45,205 bases of DNA from Neobacillus terrae. Lineage in GTDB: Bacteria > Bacillota > Bacilli > Bacillales > Cytobacillaceae. Under the pieces are notes generated by a model. It made no database searches. It was not told the origin of the DNA and saw only the letters and a list, made by a program, of their open reading frames with translations. Of the stretch, positions 15,570 to 23,539 are shown piece after piece. The translations under genes and the position numbers were made by a program. The stretch's first letter is position 1. The number at the start of each line of letters is the position of its first letter. The stretch is from positions 1 to 45,205 of the forward strand of contig NZ_JAAOEO010000027.1 of the NCBI RefSeq assembly GCF_011393025.1, given 5' to 3'.

Positions 15570-15597
15570 ACAACAGGCAAGGCCATTGCATAGCTTA
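15570..15597 (+). promoter_or_regulatory. Candidate SigK promoter of yabG
   Basis: AC (15570-15571), 17 bases, then CATAGCTTA, a perfect CATAnnnTA -10. yabG is transcribed by SigK in the mother cell in B. subtilis. Confidence 0.65.
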
Positions 15598-15648
15598 TGA
15601 GAGAAATATAAAGGCCTATAAATTCCTGGTCTTATTGGAGTGACGGCA

Positions 15649-16530
15649 ATGGAAGTTAAGAAGAATGATATTGTCGGAAGGCATTCATACAATTGCGATA
15701 TTCTATTCCGGGTTATAGATATAACTGAAGTAAACGGAAAAAAATATGCCATTCTTTATGGTGAGGATTTCCGTATCGTTGCTGACGCTCCATATGATGA
15801 TGTGGTGGTTATTGACCAAAACACTCGGAGACAGCTTATAGAGGAATCCAAGACATTGGAGGAACAATCCTTCCGGCTTTTTAGACAGGATGTAGATTTA
15901 CTGCGGCAAAGACAGGAATATGAAACAACGGATGGTTATTCAAAAACAGCTGCATATTTCCAAATGCCCGGAAAAGTCCTTCATATGGATGGGGATTCAG
16001 CCTATTTAAAGAAGTGCATGACGGTATATGAGAAAATAGGTGTTCCTGTTTTTGGTGTTCACTGTAATGAAAAAGAAATGCCGGCTAAGGTTGGCCAGCT
16101 TATAGACTATTACAGGCCTGATATCCTGGTTATAACGGGTCATGATGCATATTCCAAAGCAAAAGGAAAAATGGGGGATATTAATGCATACCGCCATTCC
16201 AAGCATTTTGTCCAAACTGTATTGGAGGCACGGAAGAAATCTCCTCACCTAGACCAGCTTGTTATTTTTGCAGGTGCCTGCCAGTCACATTTTGAATCTC
16301 TAATCCAGGCAGGTGCCAATTTTGCCAGTTCTCCATCAAGAATTAATATTCATGCATTAGATCCGGTTTACATTGTTGCAAAAATAAGCTTTACACCCTT
16401 TATGGAGAGAATTAACGTATGGGATGTCCTCCGCAATACCCTTTCAGGTGAAAAAGGGCTAGGAGGCATTGAAACAAAAGGCGTCTTAAGGACAGGGATG
16501 CCATACAAACCAGTACAAGAAGAAGAATAA
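15649..16530 (+). CDS. yabG: Sporulation-specific protease YabG
   Basis: Mother-cell protease (peptidase family U57) that trims spore coat proteins late in sporulation. The 293 residues align with B. subtilis YabG (290 aa): an N-terminal small beta domain (KNDIVGRHSYNCDILFRVID), then the catalytic part with VFGVHCNEKEMP, PDILVITGHDAY and FAGACQSHFE. H and C residues in these blocks are the probable active site. ATG 15649 has GGAGTG seven bases upstream; a GTG three codons earlier overlaps it. It is a single-gene unit with a SigK-type promoter and its own terminator. Confidence 0.93.
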   Translation: MEVKKNDIVGRHSYNCDILFRVIDITEVNGKKYAILYGEDFRIVADAPYDDVVVIDQNTRRQLIEESKTLEEQSFRLFRQDVDLLRQRQEYETTDGYSKTAAYFQMPGKVLHMDGDSAYLKKCMTVYEKIGVPVFGVHCNEKEMPAKVGQLIDYYRPDILVITGHDAYSKAKGKMGDINAYRHSKHFVQTVLEARKKSPHLDQLVIFAGACQSHFESLIQAGANFASSPSRINIHALDPVYIVAKISFTPFMERINVWDVLRNTLSGEKGLGGIETKGVLRTGMPYKPVQEEE

Positions 16531-16536
16531 TTCCTG

Positions 16537-16563
16537 CCTTTCTTTGCGGAGAAAGGTTTTTTG
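16537..16563 (+). terminator. Intrinsic terminator after yabG
   Basis: CCTTTC / GAAAGG stem with an eight-base loop, then TTTTTTG and TTTT. Confidence 0.75.
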
Positions 16564-16718
16564 TTTTATGGGTTCTAAAATTTTTATGCTTATCTTACTA
16601 GATTATCTTTGTGAAAAAAGGGAATTGTAAATGTGGTTAAAAACCAATACATATAACACTTTATAAATGGACACGCTAAAAATGTTGAAAAATAGCAGAA
16701 AATGAATAAGAAAAGTTA

Positions 16719-16748
16719 TTGACAATCTTTTTGTTTGACTGATATAAT
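16719..16748 (+). promoter_or_regulatory. Upstream SigA promoter of veg
   Basis: TTGACA, an 18-base spacer and TATAAT, full consensus in both hexamers, in AT-rich DNA. Confidence 0.85.
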
Positions 16749-16761
16749 TTTATGTTTTTGT

Positions 16762-16790
16762 TTGACATAAGTGTGTCAGCGTGTTATACT
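16762..16790 (+). promoter_or_regulatory. Downstream SigA promoter of veg
   Basis: TTGACA, a 17-base spacer and TATACT, 43 bases after the first promoter. veg of B. subtilis is also known for very strong vegetative promoters. Confidence 0.85.
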
Positions 16791-16812
16791 TTACATAGTG
16801 AGGTGGGACCGA

Positions 16813-17076
16813 ATGCCAAAAACATTAGCCGATATTAAAAAGGCTCTAGACTCAAACTTAGGGAAACGATTATTGCTAAAAGCAAACGGCGGACGCAGAA
16901 AGACCATTGAACGGTCTGGTGTACTTGCTGAAACTTATCCCTCTGTATTTGTTATTGAATTAGATCAGGAAGAGAACGCTTTTGAGCGCGTTTCCTACAG
17001 CTATGCAGATGTTTTAACTGAAACGGTTCAAATTACCTTCTACGAAGATGCAGCAGGACAAGTGGCTTTAAGCTAA
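16813..17076 (+). CDS. veg: Veg protein
   Basis: A small, very highly expressed protein. In B. subtilis Veg stimulates biofilm genes by opposing SinR. The 87 residues align end to end with B. subtilis Veg (86 aa), including LGKRLLLKANGGRRKTIERS and TYPSVFVIELDQ. I chose the ATG at 16813, which follows GAGGTGGG; an earlier in-frame ATG lies inside the second promoter and cannot be used from it. Two tandem consensus promoters and a terminator make it a single-gene unit. Confidence 0.95.
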   Translation: MPKTLADIKKALDSNLGKRLLLKANGGRRKTIERSGVLAETYPSVFVIELDQEENAFERVSYSYADVLTETVQITFYEDAAGQVALS

Positions 17077-17089
17077 ATATAACGCTTCA

Positions 17090-17124
17090 AGCGGGCAGGA
17101 AACCATCTGGTTTGCTGCTTTTTA
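17090..17124 (+). terminator. Intrinsic terminator after veg
   Basis: AGCGGGCAGGAAACC folds back on GGTTTGCTGCT (inner AAACC/GGTTT helix, loop ATCT, outer AGC/GCT with mismatches), then a T run. Confidence 0.7.
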
Positions 17125-17135
17125 CATTTTTAGGA

Positions 17136-17166
17136 TTCATTAAAAAATAGATTCCTTTCCATACTA
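17136..17166 (+). promoter_or_regulatory. Candidate SigG promoter of sspF
   Basis: CATACTA (17160-17166) is the consensus SigG -10, with TTCATTA 17 bases upstream as a modest -35. It lies 36 bases before the sspF start, as expected for a forespore SASP gene. Confidence 0.65.
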
Positions 17167-17201
17167 TAAATGCCGACAGTGATGAAAGGGGTTGTTTTCA
17201 G

Positions 17202-17378
17202 ATGGCCAGAAGAAGAGGCGTCATGTCTGATCGTTTTAAAGAGGAGCTAGCAAAAGACCTTGGTTTTTACGATGTCGTTCAACAGGAAGGCTGGGGCGGG
17301 ATCCGTGCAAGAGACGCAGGGAATATGGTGAAACGGGCTATTGAACTTGCTGAGCAGCAGTTACTCAATAAGCGATAA
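17202..17378 (+). CDS. sspF: Alpha/beta-type small acid-soluble spore protein SspF
   Basis: Minor SASP that coats spore DNA in the forespore. The 58 residues begin MARRRGVMSDRFKEELAKDL and contain GFYDVV and GWGGIRARDAGNMVKRAIE, matching B. subtilis SspF (61 aa) nearly throughout. AAAGGGG lies ten bases before the ATG. The gene sits alone between veg and ispE with its own SigG-type promoter and terminators, as in B. subtilis. Confidence 0.95.
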   Translation: MARRRGVMSDRFKEELAKDLGFYDVVQQEGWGGIRARDAGNMVKRAIELAEQQLLNKR

Positions 17379-17389
17379 TAACTACTACC

Positions 17390-17411
17390 TTCCTGTTTCA
17401 ACAGGAAAGCT
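17390..17411 (+). terminator. First hairpin after sspF
   Basis: Perfect TTCCTGT / ACAGGAA stem with loop TTCA, followed by AGCTTTT. The T run is short, so termination would be partial. Confidence 0.5.
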
Positions 17412-17435
17412 TTTAAAAAGCATTTCACATCGGCA

Positions 17436-17466
17436 GAAGTCAGGGGCAGCCCTGGCTTCTTTTTTC
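17436..17466 (+). terminator. Second, strong terminator after sspF
   Basis: Ten-base-pair stem GAAGTCAGGG / CCCTGGCTTC (one G-T pair), loop GCAG, then TTTTTT. It backs up the weaker hairpin 25 bases earlier. Confidence 0.85.
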
Positions 17467-17725
17467 TAGGTGAGAATGCTCTGCCCGACCGGAATCAAAG
17501 GCAGAGGGGGAATAAAGATAACGAAAAGCCCTCTTCTGGGAGCCTTTCCGGTACCTGTACAAAATAAGAAAATCCAAAATTGACTGGACGTTTTTTTCTT
17601 TCGCCAGTGATGTTAGAATAATTATTCTGGAAGCTATTCGGATTAGACGTCTTACAGCTTTCTTTTTGTGGTAAAATAGGACAAAATATGAGGAACGTGG
17701 AATTTTACAAAAGTAGGTGGACGCA
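17467..17725. other. Non-coding gap before ispE with hairpins and a palindrome
   Basis: No gene is visible. It holds a 7-bp stem CTCTGCC / GGCAGAG (17479-17506) without a T tail, an ACTGG/CCAGT hairpin near 17583-17608, and the perfect palindrome AGAATAATTATTCT (17615-17628). I could not find a convincing -35/-10 pair for ispE; TAAAAT near the end is the best -10. Confidence 0.5.
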
Positions 17726-18595
17726 GTGAAGCTTTTAATAAAAGCACCGGCGAAAATAAATTTAACATTAGATGTTTTGCATAAACGTCCAGACGGTTAT
17801 CATGAAGTTGAGATGGTTATGACAACTATTGATCTGGCAGACAGGGTTGAACTTACCCTTCTGGAATCAGACCAAATTAAAATACTTTCACATAACCGCT
17901 TTGTTCCGGATGATCAGCGGAATCTGGCCTATCAGGCAGCCCAGCTATTAAAAGAGAGGTTTGGGGTTAAAAAGGGTGTTACGATTGCTATAGAGAAAAA
18001 TATACCCGTTGCTGCAGGGCTTGCAGGAGGCAGCAGTGATGCAGCTGCGGCTCTAAGAGGGTTAAATAAGCTCTGGGATTTAGGCCTCTCAATGGATGAG
18101 CTTGCGGCTCTTGGGTCTGAAATCGGTTCCGATGTTTCATTTTGTGTCTATGGAGGAACGGCACTCGCAAGCGGCAGAGGAGAAAAAATCCAGGAACTCC
18201 CTGCTCCTCCAACCTGCTGGGTGATCCTGGCGAAACCCTTTATTGGAGTTTCTACGGCGGATATTTACAGACGGCTTGATGTAGCCAACTTGCAGCATCC
18301 TGATACAAAATCCATGATCCAGGGAATTGCAGAAAATGATTATCAGGAGGTCTGCAGGAATATGGGTAATGTTCTAGAGGAAGTTACGCTGAATCTGCAT
18401 CATGATGTTGCTCAGATTAAAGATCAAATGAAACGCTTTGGCGCAGATTCCGTACTGATGAGCGGCAGCGGTCCGACAGTATTTGGATTGGTGCAGCATG
18501 ATTCAAGAATGCACCGGATTTATAACGGATTAAGAGGATTTTGTGACCAGGTTTTTGCGGTCAGACTCCTTGGCGAACGGCATACTCTTGATTAA
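17726..18595 (+). CDS. ispE: 4-diphosphocytidyl-2-C-methyl-D-erythritol kinase
   Basis: GHMP kinase of the methylerythritol phosphate pathway, phosphorylating CDP-ME for isoprenoid synthesis. The ATP loop PVAAGLAGGSSDAAA (94-108), catalytic K10 and D136 (GSDVSF), and the C-terminal LMSGSGPTVFGL are intact. It has 289 residues like B. subtilis IspE. I chose GTG 17726 because AGGTGG ends five bases before it; the in-frame GTG at 17717 lies within that site. purR follows 54 bases later. Confidence 0.95.
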   Translation: MKLLIKAPAKINLTLDVLHKRPDGYHEVEMVMTTIDLADRVELTLLESDQIKILSHNRFVPDDQRNLAYQAAQLLKERFGVKKGVTIAIEKNIPVAAGLAGGSSDAAAALRGLNKLWDLGLSMDELAALGSEIGSDVSFCVYGGTALASGRGEKIQELPAPPTCWVILAKPFIGVSTADIYRRLDVANLQHPDTKSMIQGIAENDYQEVCRNMGNVLEEVTLNLHHDVAQIKDQMKRFGADSVLMSGSGPTVFGLVQHDSRMHRIYNGLRGFCDQVFAVRLLGERHTLD

Positions 18596-18617
18596 GTCCG
18601 TACAATATCATTATAAT
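18588..18617 (+). promoter_or_regulatory. Candidate SigA promoter of purR-ridA
   Basis: TTGATT, an 18-base spacer and TATAAT, starting inside the end of ispE. A second TATAAT lies at 18623-18628. I saw no convincing PurBox with the central CCGAAC. Confidence 0.55.
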
Positions 18618-18649
18618 AAGGTTATAATATACGGCTTTGGAGGGTTTTT

Positions 18650-19474
18650 ATGAAATTTCGCCGCAGTGAACGACTGATTGACATGGTAAACTACTTGCTG
18701 GAGCATCCTCGCCAGTTGATTCCCCTTACATATTTTGCTGAACGTTACGATTCAGCTAAGTCCTCCATCAGTGAAGACCTGGGAATTATTAAAGAAACCT
18801 TTGAACAAAGGGGCATCGGCACGCTGCAAACAGTTCCAGGAGCAGCCGGCGGTGTGAAATTTTTTGTGAAGGTAAGCGAGGACAAGGTAAGACCTTTTAT
18901 AAAGGAATTATGTGACTTGATTGCCAATCCCGACAGACTTCTTCCTGGAGGCTATTTATATTTAACTGATATTCTTGGGAATCCATCTATCGTGCAGAAA
19001 GCAGGGAAAATCATTGCCTCTGCTTACTCCAATACGCCAATTGATGTTGTTATGACTGTTGCTACAAAAGGAATACCGCTCGCTTATGCTGTTGCCAGCC
19101 AATTAAATGTACCGGTAGTGATAGTTAGAAGAGACAGCAAAGTTACAGAAGGTCCCACAGTTAGTATTAATTATGTATCTGGATCGGCAAAGAGAATTCA
19201 GACGATGGTTCTTTCAAAACGAAGTCTTGCGGAGGGCTCTCGTGTGTTAATCGTAGATGACTTCATGAAAGCCGGCGGGACGGTTATTGGAATGAAAAGC
19301 CTTCTAGAAGAATTCAAAGCTTTTGTAGCTGGCATTGCTGTATTGGTTGAAGCAGAAAAGATAGAAGAACGGCTTGTTGATGAATATTTATCACTTGTTC
19401 AGCTCTCGGGTGTAGATGTTCGTGATAAAAAAATCAATGTAAAAGAGGGCAATTTTTTTAAAAGGACAAATTAG
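18650..19474 (+). CDS. purR: Purine operon repressor PurR
   Basis: Dimeric repressor of purine synthesis genes; it senses PRPP and (p)ppGpp in Bacillus. An N-terminal winged helix (about 1-75, with YDSAKSSISEDL) is joined to a phosphoribosyltransferase-like domain. That domain carries the PRPP loop VLIVDDFMKAGGT (about 199-212). Its 274 residues are slightly shorter than B. subtilis PurR (285) at the C-terminus. GGAGGG precedes the ATG. prs, which makes PRPP, lies 2.5 kb downstream, and hprT at the end of the window salvages purines. Confidence 0.96.
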   Translation: MKFRRSERLIDMVNYLLEHPRQLIPLTYFAERYDSAKSSISEDLGIIKETFEQRGIGTLQTVPGAAGGVKFFVKVSEDKVRPFIKELCDLIANPDRLLPGGYLYLTDILGNPSIVQKAGKIIASAYSNTPIDVVMTVATKGIPLAYAVASQLNVPVVIVRRDSKVTEGPTVSINYVSGSAKRIQTMVLSKRSLAEGSRVLIVDDFMKAGGTVIGMKSLLEEFKAFVAGIAVLVEAEKIEERLVDEYLSLVQLSGVDVRDKKINVKEGNFFKRTN

Positions 19475-19486
19475 GAGGAAAAATCA

Positions 19487-19861
19487 ATGAAAACTGTACA
19501 AACTGATCTGGCACCTGCCGCCATTGGGCCATATTCACAGGGGATTATCGTCAATAATTTGTTTTACAGCTCCGGCCAAATTCCGTTAACAGCGGAAGGG
19601 ACCATGGTTGAAGGGGACATCCGCGAACAGGCACATCAGGTATTTAAAAATTTGCAGGCTGTTTTGGCAGCTGCTGGAGCATCTTTGAATACAGTGGTAA
19701 AAACAACAGTGTTTATCAAGGATATGAATGACTTTGCAGCTTTAAATGAAGTGTATGGAGAATACTTTACAGACCATAAACCGGCCAGATCCTGTGTTGA
19801 GGTGGCACGTTTGCCAAAGGATGCACTTGTAGAGATTGAAGTTATAGCTCTGGCAAAATAA
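19487..19861 (+). CDS. ridA: RidA family enamine/imine deaminase (YabJ)
   Basis: Hydrolyses reactive enamine/imine intermediates released by PLP enzymes such as threonine dehydratase. The 124 residues carry the family features AAIGPYSQGI, YSSGQIPL and PARSCVEVARLPKDALVEIEV, including the substrate-carboxylate arginine in PARS. AGGAGG precedes the ATG. It is 12 bases after purR, the same purR-yabJ pair as in B. subtilis, and a terminator follows. Confidence 0.96.
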   Translation: MKTVQTDLAPAAIGPYSQGIIVNNLFYSSGQIPLTAEGTMVEGDIREQAHQVFKNLQAVLAAAGASLNTVVKTTVFIKDMNDFAALNEVYGEYFTDHKPARSCVEVARLPKDALVEIEVIALAK

Positions 19862-19870
19862 TAGAAATTT

Positions 19871-19900
19871 AAAATCCCGTTCCCGATGAACGGGATTTTT
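19871..19900 (+). terminator. Intrinsic terminator after ridA
   Basis: Stem AAAATCCCGTT / AACGGGATTTT with a seven-base loop and T tail; A and T runs make it potentially bidirectional. Confidence 0.85.
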
Positions 19901-20006
19901 GAATAAATAGACGCAAATGAGATACCATTATATGTATTAAAAAGGTCATTTTTACAGTTGTTCACCAATTTGCCCTAATTTTTCTAAAAAATTTTAAAAT
20001 ATTAGA

Positions 20007-20032
20007 AGGAATCTAAAAAAATTTGTTGAATT
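20007..20032 (+). promoter_or_regulatory. Candidate SigH promoter of spoVG
   Basis: AGGAATC (-35) and TTGAATT (-10, GAAT core at 20028-20031) fit the SigH consensus AGGAwwT / GAAT and closely resemble the B. subtilis spoVG promoter. The surrounding DNA is very AT-rich, the type AbrB binds. Confidence 0.7.
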
Positions 20033-20074
20033 AATTAATTTAGAATTTCATCTAAAAAAAAGGGTGTGGACAGA

Positions 20075-20365
20075 GTGGAAGTAACTGACGTTAGATTACG
20101 CCGCGTTAATACAGATGGACGCATGAGAGCGATTGCATCAATTACTTTGGATAATGAATTCGTAGTTCATGATATCCGTGTAATTGACGGAAACAATGGT
20201 TTATTTGTCGCTATGCCAAGTAAACGCACTCCAGACGGAGAATTTCGTGATATTGCCCATCCAATTAATTCCGGAACCCGCGGAAAAATTCAGGAATCAG
20301 TCTTGGCGGAATATCATCGTTTAGGAGAACTAGAAGTTGAATTTGAAGAAGCCGGAGCTTCCTAA
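20075..20365 (+). CDS. spoVG: SpoVG, RNA-binding regulatory protein
   Basis: Small RNA-binding protein (KH-like behaviour in Firmicutes) needed for full cortex and septation control in sporulation. The 96 residues are nearly identical to B. subtilis SpoVG: VTDVRLRRVNTDGRMRAIAS, VVHDIRVIDGNNGLFVAMPS, and the EFEEAGAS end. GTG 20075 was chosen because it matches the family start and has AAGGGTGTGG upstream; GTG 20066 overlaps that site. It stands alone with a SigH-type promoter and a terminator. Confidence 0.96.
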   Translation: MEVTDVRLRRVNTDGRMRAIASITLDNEFVVHDIRVIDGNNGLFVAMPSKRTPDGEFRDIAHPINSGTRGKIQESVLAEYHRLGELEVEFEEAGAS

Positions 20366-20377
20366 GTACCTGCAACA

Positions 20378-20408
20378 AGGGCCTACCTCATAAGTAAGGC
20401 CTTTTTAT
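20378..20408 (+). terminator. Intrinsic terminator after spoVG
   Basis: AAGGGCCTAC / GTAAGGCCTT (one bulge or mismatch) around CTCATA, followed by TTTATTTT. Confidence 0.75.
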
Positions 20409-20568
20409 TTTGAAAAGACCTGGATTTTAATATTCTCTTCTAAAAAGTCTAGATAACATACAAAACTCTTATCAGTAAATCTTCGCTTATTTTATACCCC
20501 GTTATACTCTATCCTAATCATCTTTTTCAAAAATCCCTCTGACAAATTAAGGGACTTGCGTTCATTCC

Positions 20569-20597
20569 TTGAAATGCCGGGCTATTTACGATAATAT
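20569..20597 (+). promoter_or_regulatory. Candidate SigA promoter of glmU-prs
   Basis: TTGAAA, a 17-base spacer and TAATAT, 37 bases before the glmU start. Confidence 0.65.
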
Positions 20598-20633
20598 TTT
20601 TAATGGATAAAAAGGTAAATTGGAGGCCTGTTC

Positions 20634-22007
20634 ATGTCTAAACGTTTTGCTGTTATTTTAGCCGCTGGCCAGGGTACACGGATGAAATCAAAGCTTTACA
20701 AGGTTCTACATCCGGTATGCGGTAAGCCAATGGTTCAGCATGTGGTTGATCAAATTACAAAGCTTCACATAGAGGAAATTATTACTGTTATAGGCCATGG
20801 GGCGGATTTGGTTAAATCCCAGCTTGGCGAGCAAAGCCATTATGTGTTCCAGGAACAGCAGCTGGGTACGGCGCATGCTGTTGTCCAGGCAAAGGATCTG
20901 CTTGAAGGGAAAGAAGGAATCACTCTTGTTGTATGTGGTGACACCCCTTTAATTAAAGCGGAGACTATGGAATCTCTTTTCAAACATCATGAGGAACAAT
21001 CTGCTAAAGCAACAATTTTGACTGCCAGCATCGAGAATCCAACTGGTTATGGAAGGATTATCCGCGATGAGAATGGGCATGTTGAAAAAATTGTGGAACA
21101 CAAGGATGCTACAGAGGCAGAGCGGAAAATTAATGAAATAAATACCGGTACTTACTGTTTTGATAATCAAGCCTTATTTAAGGCTCTTTCAAATGTTTCA
21201 AACGATAATGTCCAAGGTGAATACTATTTACCGGATGTTATTGAAATACTAAAAAAACAGGGCGATACTGTAACAGCCTTCCAGACGGATGAATTTGAAG
21301 AAACTCTTGGTGTGAATGATCGGGTAGCGCTAGCTGAAGCTGAGAGAATTATGAAAAACAGAATAAATGAGCAGCATATGCGAAATGGAGTTTCAATTGT
21401 TGATCCATCCAATACATATATTGGACCAGATGTAGTTATTGGACAGGATACCGTTCTCCTTCCGGGAACTATTTTAAAAGGAAATACCACAATAGGATCC
21501 GAGTGCATGATAGGACCTTTTTCTGAAATAGAAGACTGTGAAGTTGGGGACAACACGGTTATTCGCCAGTCTGCTGCGTTTAAAAGTTCAATAGGCTCTG
21601 AAGTAAATATCGGGCCATTTGCACATATACGCCCAGATTCTTCAATTCAGGATGAAGTTAAGATCGGTAATTTCGTGGAGATTAAGAAGGCTGTCATAGG
21701 TAAAGCAAGTAAAGCATCTCACTTAAGTTATATTGGTGATGCTGAGGTAGGAGCAGATGTTAATATTGGCTGCGGATCTATTACAGTTAATTATGATGGA
21801 AAAAATAAATTCCTGACTAAAATAGAAGATGGAGTGTTTATTGGCTGCAATTCCAATCTTGTCGCTCCTGTTACTATTGGTAAGGGTGCATATGTTGCAG
21901 CAGGCTCTACCATTACAAATAATGTGCCGGGTGAAGCATTGTCAATAGCACGTGCACGCCAGGTGAATAAAGAAAATTATGTTGAAAAGCTTAACCTGAA
22001 GAAATAA
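20634..22007 (+). CDS. glmU: Bifunctional UDP-N-acetylglucosamine pyrophosphorylase / glucosamine-1-phosphate acetyltransferase
   Basis: Makes UDP-GlcNAc for peptidoglycan and teichoic acid. The N-terminal uridyltransferase has LAAGQGTRMKSKLYKVLHPV (10-29). The C-terminal acetyltransferase is a left-handed beta helix of hexapeptide repeats (from about 250, with DPSNTYIGPDVVIG onward) ending in SIARARQVNKENYV. The 457 residues are the standard length. GGAGG precedes the ATG. prs follows after 22 bases, so the two form an operon. Confidence 0.97.
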   Translation: MSKRFAVILAAGQGTRMKSKLYKVLHPVCGKPMVQHVVDQITKLHIEEIITVIGHGADLVKSQLGEQSHYVFQEQQLGTAHAVVQAKDLLEGKEGITLVVCGDTPLIKAETMESLFKHHEEQSAKATILTASIENPTGYGRIIRDENGHVEKIVEHKDATEAERKINEINTGTYCFDNQALFKALSNVSNDNVQGEYYLPDVIEILKKQGDTVTAFQTDEFEETLGVNDRVALAEAERIMKNRINEQHMRNGVSIVDPSNTYIGPDVVIGQDTVLLPGTILKGNTTIGSECMIGPFSEIEDCEVGDNTVIRQSAAFKSSIGSEVNIGPFAHIRPDSSIQDEVKIGNFVEIKKAVIGKASKASHLSYIGDAEVGADVNIGCGSITVNYDGKNKFLTKIEDGVFIGCNSNLVAPVTIGKGAYVAAGSTITNNVPGEALSIARARQVNKENYVEKLNLKK

Positions 22008-22029
22008 GAGAAGAATAATGGAGGCCGTC

Positions 22030-22986
22030 ATGTCAAATCAATATTTAGATCCTAACTTAAAGGTATTCAGCCTGAACTCAAATTATCCACTGGCAGAAGA
22101 AATCGCAAAGGTAATCGGAGTGGAACTTGGAAAATGCTCTGTTACCCGTTTCAGTGATGGTGAGATTCAGATCAACATAGAAGAAAGTATCCGTGGCTGT
22201 GACGTATATGTTATTCAATCTACCAGTGCTCCGGTAAATGAAAACATTATGGAATTATTGATCATGATTGATGCCTTAAAGCGTGCATCTGCAAAAACAA
22301 TTAATATTGTTATGCCGTATTATGGATATGCCCGCCAGGACCGTAAAGCACGTGCCAGGGAACCGATCACTGCAAAATTGGTGGCAAATCTGCTTGAAAC
22401 AGCTGGAGCAACCCGCGTAATCTGTCTTGATTTACATGCTCCTCAAATTCAGGGATTCTTTGATATCCCAATTGACCATTTAATGGGTGTGCCTATTCTA
22501 TCCGAGTACTTTAAAAACAGAGAGTTAGACGGAGACATTGTTATCGTTTCTCCTGACCATGGCGGAGTAACCAGAGCAAGAAAAATGGCAGAACGCTTAA
22601 AAGCACCAATCGCTATTATCGATAAACGCCGTCCAAGACCGAATGTCGCTGAAGTAATGAATATTGTTGGTAATATTGAAGGCAAAGTGGCCATCTTAAT
22701 AGATGATATTATTGATACTGCAGGAACCATTACTCTTGCTGCTAATGCTCTTGTTGAAAATGGGGCTGCTGAAGTATATGCATGCTGTACCCATCCTGTA
22801 CTGTCGGGTCCAGCAATCGACCGGATTGAAAACTCTAAAATTAAAGAATTAGTTGTTACGAATTCAATTGCACTTCCTGAAGAGAAAATAACCAGAAAGA
22901 TTGTTAATCTTTCTGTTGCTCCTCTTATCGGCGAAGCAATTATCCGTGTCCACGAAGAGCAATCCGTAAGTACTCTTTTTGATTGA
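22030..22986 (+). CDS. prs: Ribose-phosphate pyrophosphokinase
   Basis: Makes PRPP from ribose 5-phosphate and ATP for purine, pyrimidine, histidine and NAD synthesis. Class I signatures are present: YARQDRKARAREPITAK, the LDLHAPQIQGFFDIP metal site and the ribose-phosphate loop IDDIIDTAGT. The 318 residues match B. subtilis Prs. ATG 22030 has GGAGG six bases upstream; an earlier in-frame ATG adds four unlike residues. It is downstream of glmU and supplies the ligand of PurR and the substrate of HprT. Confidence 0.97.
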   Translation: MSNQYLDPNLKVFSLNSNYPLAEEIAKVIGVELGKCSVTRFSDGEIQINIEESIRGCDVYVIQSTSAPVNENIMELLIMIDALKRASAKTINIVMPYYGYARQDRKARAREPITAKLVANLLETAGATRVICLDLHAPQIQGFFDIPIDHLMGVPILSEYFKNRELDGDIVIVSPDHGGVTRARKMAERLKAPIAIIDKRRPRPNVAEVMNIVGNIEGKVAILIDDIIDTAGTITLAANALVENGAAEVYACCTHPVLSGPAIDRIENSKIKELVVTNSIALPEEKITRKIVNLSVAPLIGEAIIRVHEEQSVSTLFD

Positions 22987-23043
22987 TAAATAAGAAATAT
23001 AATGTCAAAAGGGCTGTTTAAATAAACAGCCTCAGTTGGTGAC

Positions 23044-23080
23044 AAAAGGGGTTCGGAATGCTTTATTCCGAACCCCTTTT
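23044..23080. terminator. Long perfect hairpin downstream of prs
   Basis: Sixteen-base-pair perfect stem AAAAGGGGTTCGGAAT / ATTCCGAACCCCTTTT with loop GCTTT. The T and A runs allow termination in both directions. It can serve prs from the left and the decayed transposase from the right. Confidence 0.8.
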
Positions 23081-23149
23081 AGATTTTATTGAAATCCCCT
23101 ATTGGATTAATCATCCCTATTCACGGATTCCAGACCGTTACTTGACCGC

Positions 23150-23446
23150 GGCATTTCCAATTGGCCATCTTTTTTAATTCAGCGCAGCGAAAGTAAGATC
23201 GCCTTCATCGATATTTTTAATTCCCCTCAAGTTGTCCAACACATGTCAAAAGTATATTGAATAAAGGTAAGTTTAATGAGGTACCGGATCAATACTTGGG
23301 CGGCGCCCTACTTCCGAAAACACATCCTTGACTAAGTCATAAATGAAAGGGAAATCAAGGGCCGAATCTATCTTACGGACCAAATAGTCCTGAGGAACAA
23401 GCTGGTCTAATGTAACCATTTCAAGCTGATCCTTTTGAATGGAACT
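23150..23446 (-). pseudogene. IS1182-family transposase, decayed fragment
   Basis: Reading the minus strand from 23446 gives KNSSIQKDQLEMVTLDQLVP, then QDYLVRKIDSALDFPFIYDL, VKDVF and RPSIDPV. This is the N-terminus typical of IS1182-type transposases. A frameshift follows, then LIKLTFIQYTF, also family-typical. The whole catalytic middle is missing. The next bases (from about 23230 down) read RGIKNIDEGDLTFAALN and, after another frameshift and stop, KKMANWK, like the transposase C-terminus. It is therefore an internally deleted, multiply frameshifted relic that cannot make transposase. Confidence 0.75.
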
Positions 23447-23539
23447 GTTTTTCTAAAGCACTTTCAATCCCCTCAAGCGTTATATATATCTATCTATTTT
23501 AAAATTGGCTTGGTTCTATTGCCACACCAACTTCTAAGC

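Noticed and set aside
18540..18649. PurBox operator upstream of purR
   Set aside because: CGAAC occurs once (in the ispE end) but the flanking AT pattern and a second box are missing.
22449..23045. 198-residue minus-strand open frame across the end of prs
   Set aside because: Mostly antisense to prs; it starts in the prs-downstream hairpin region and has no family likeness.
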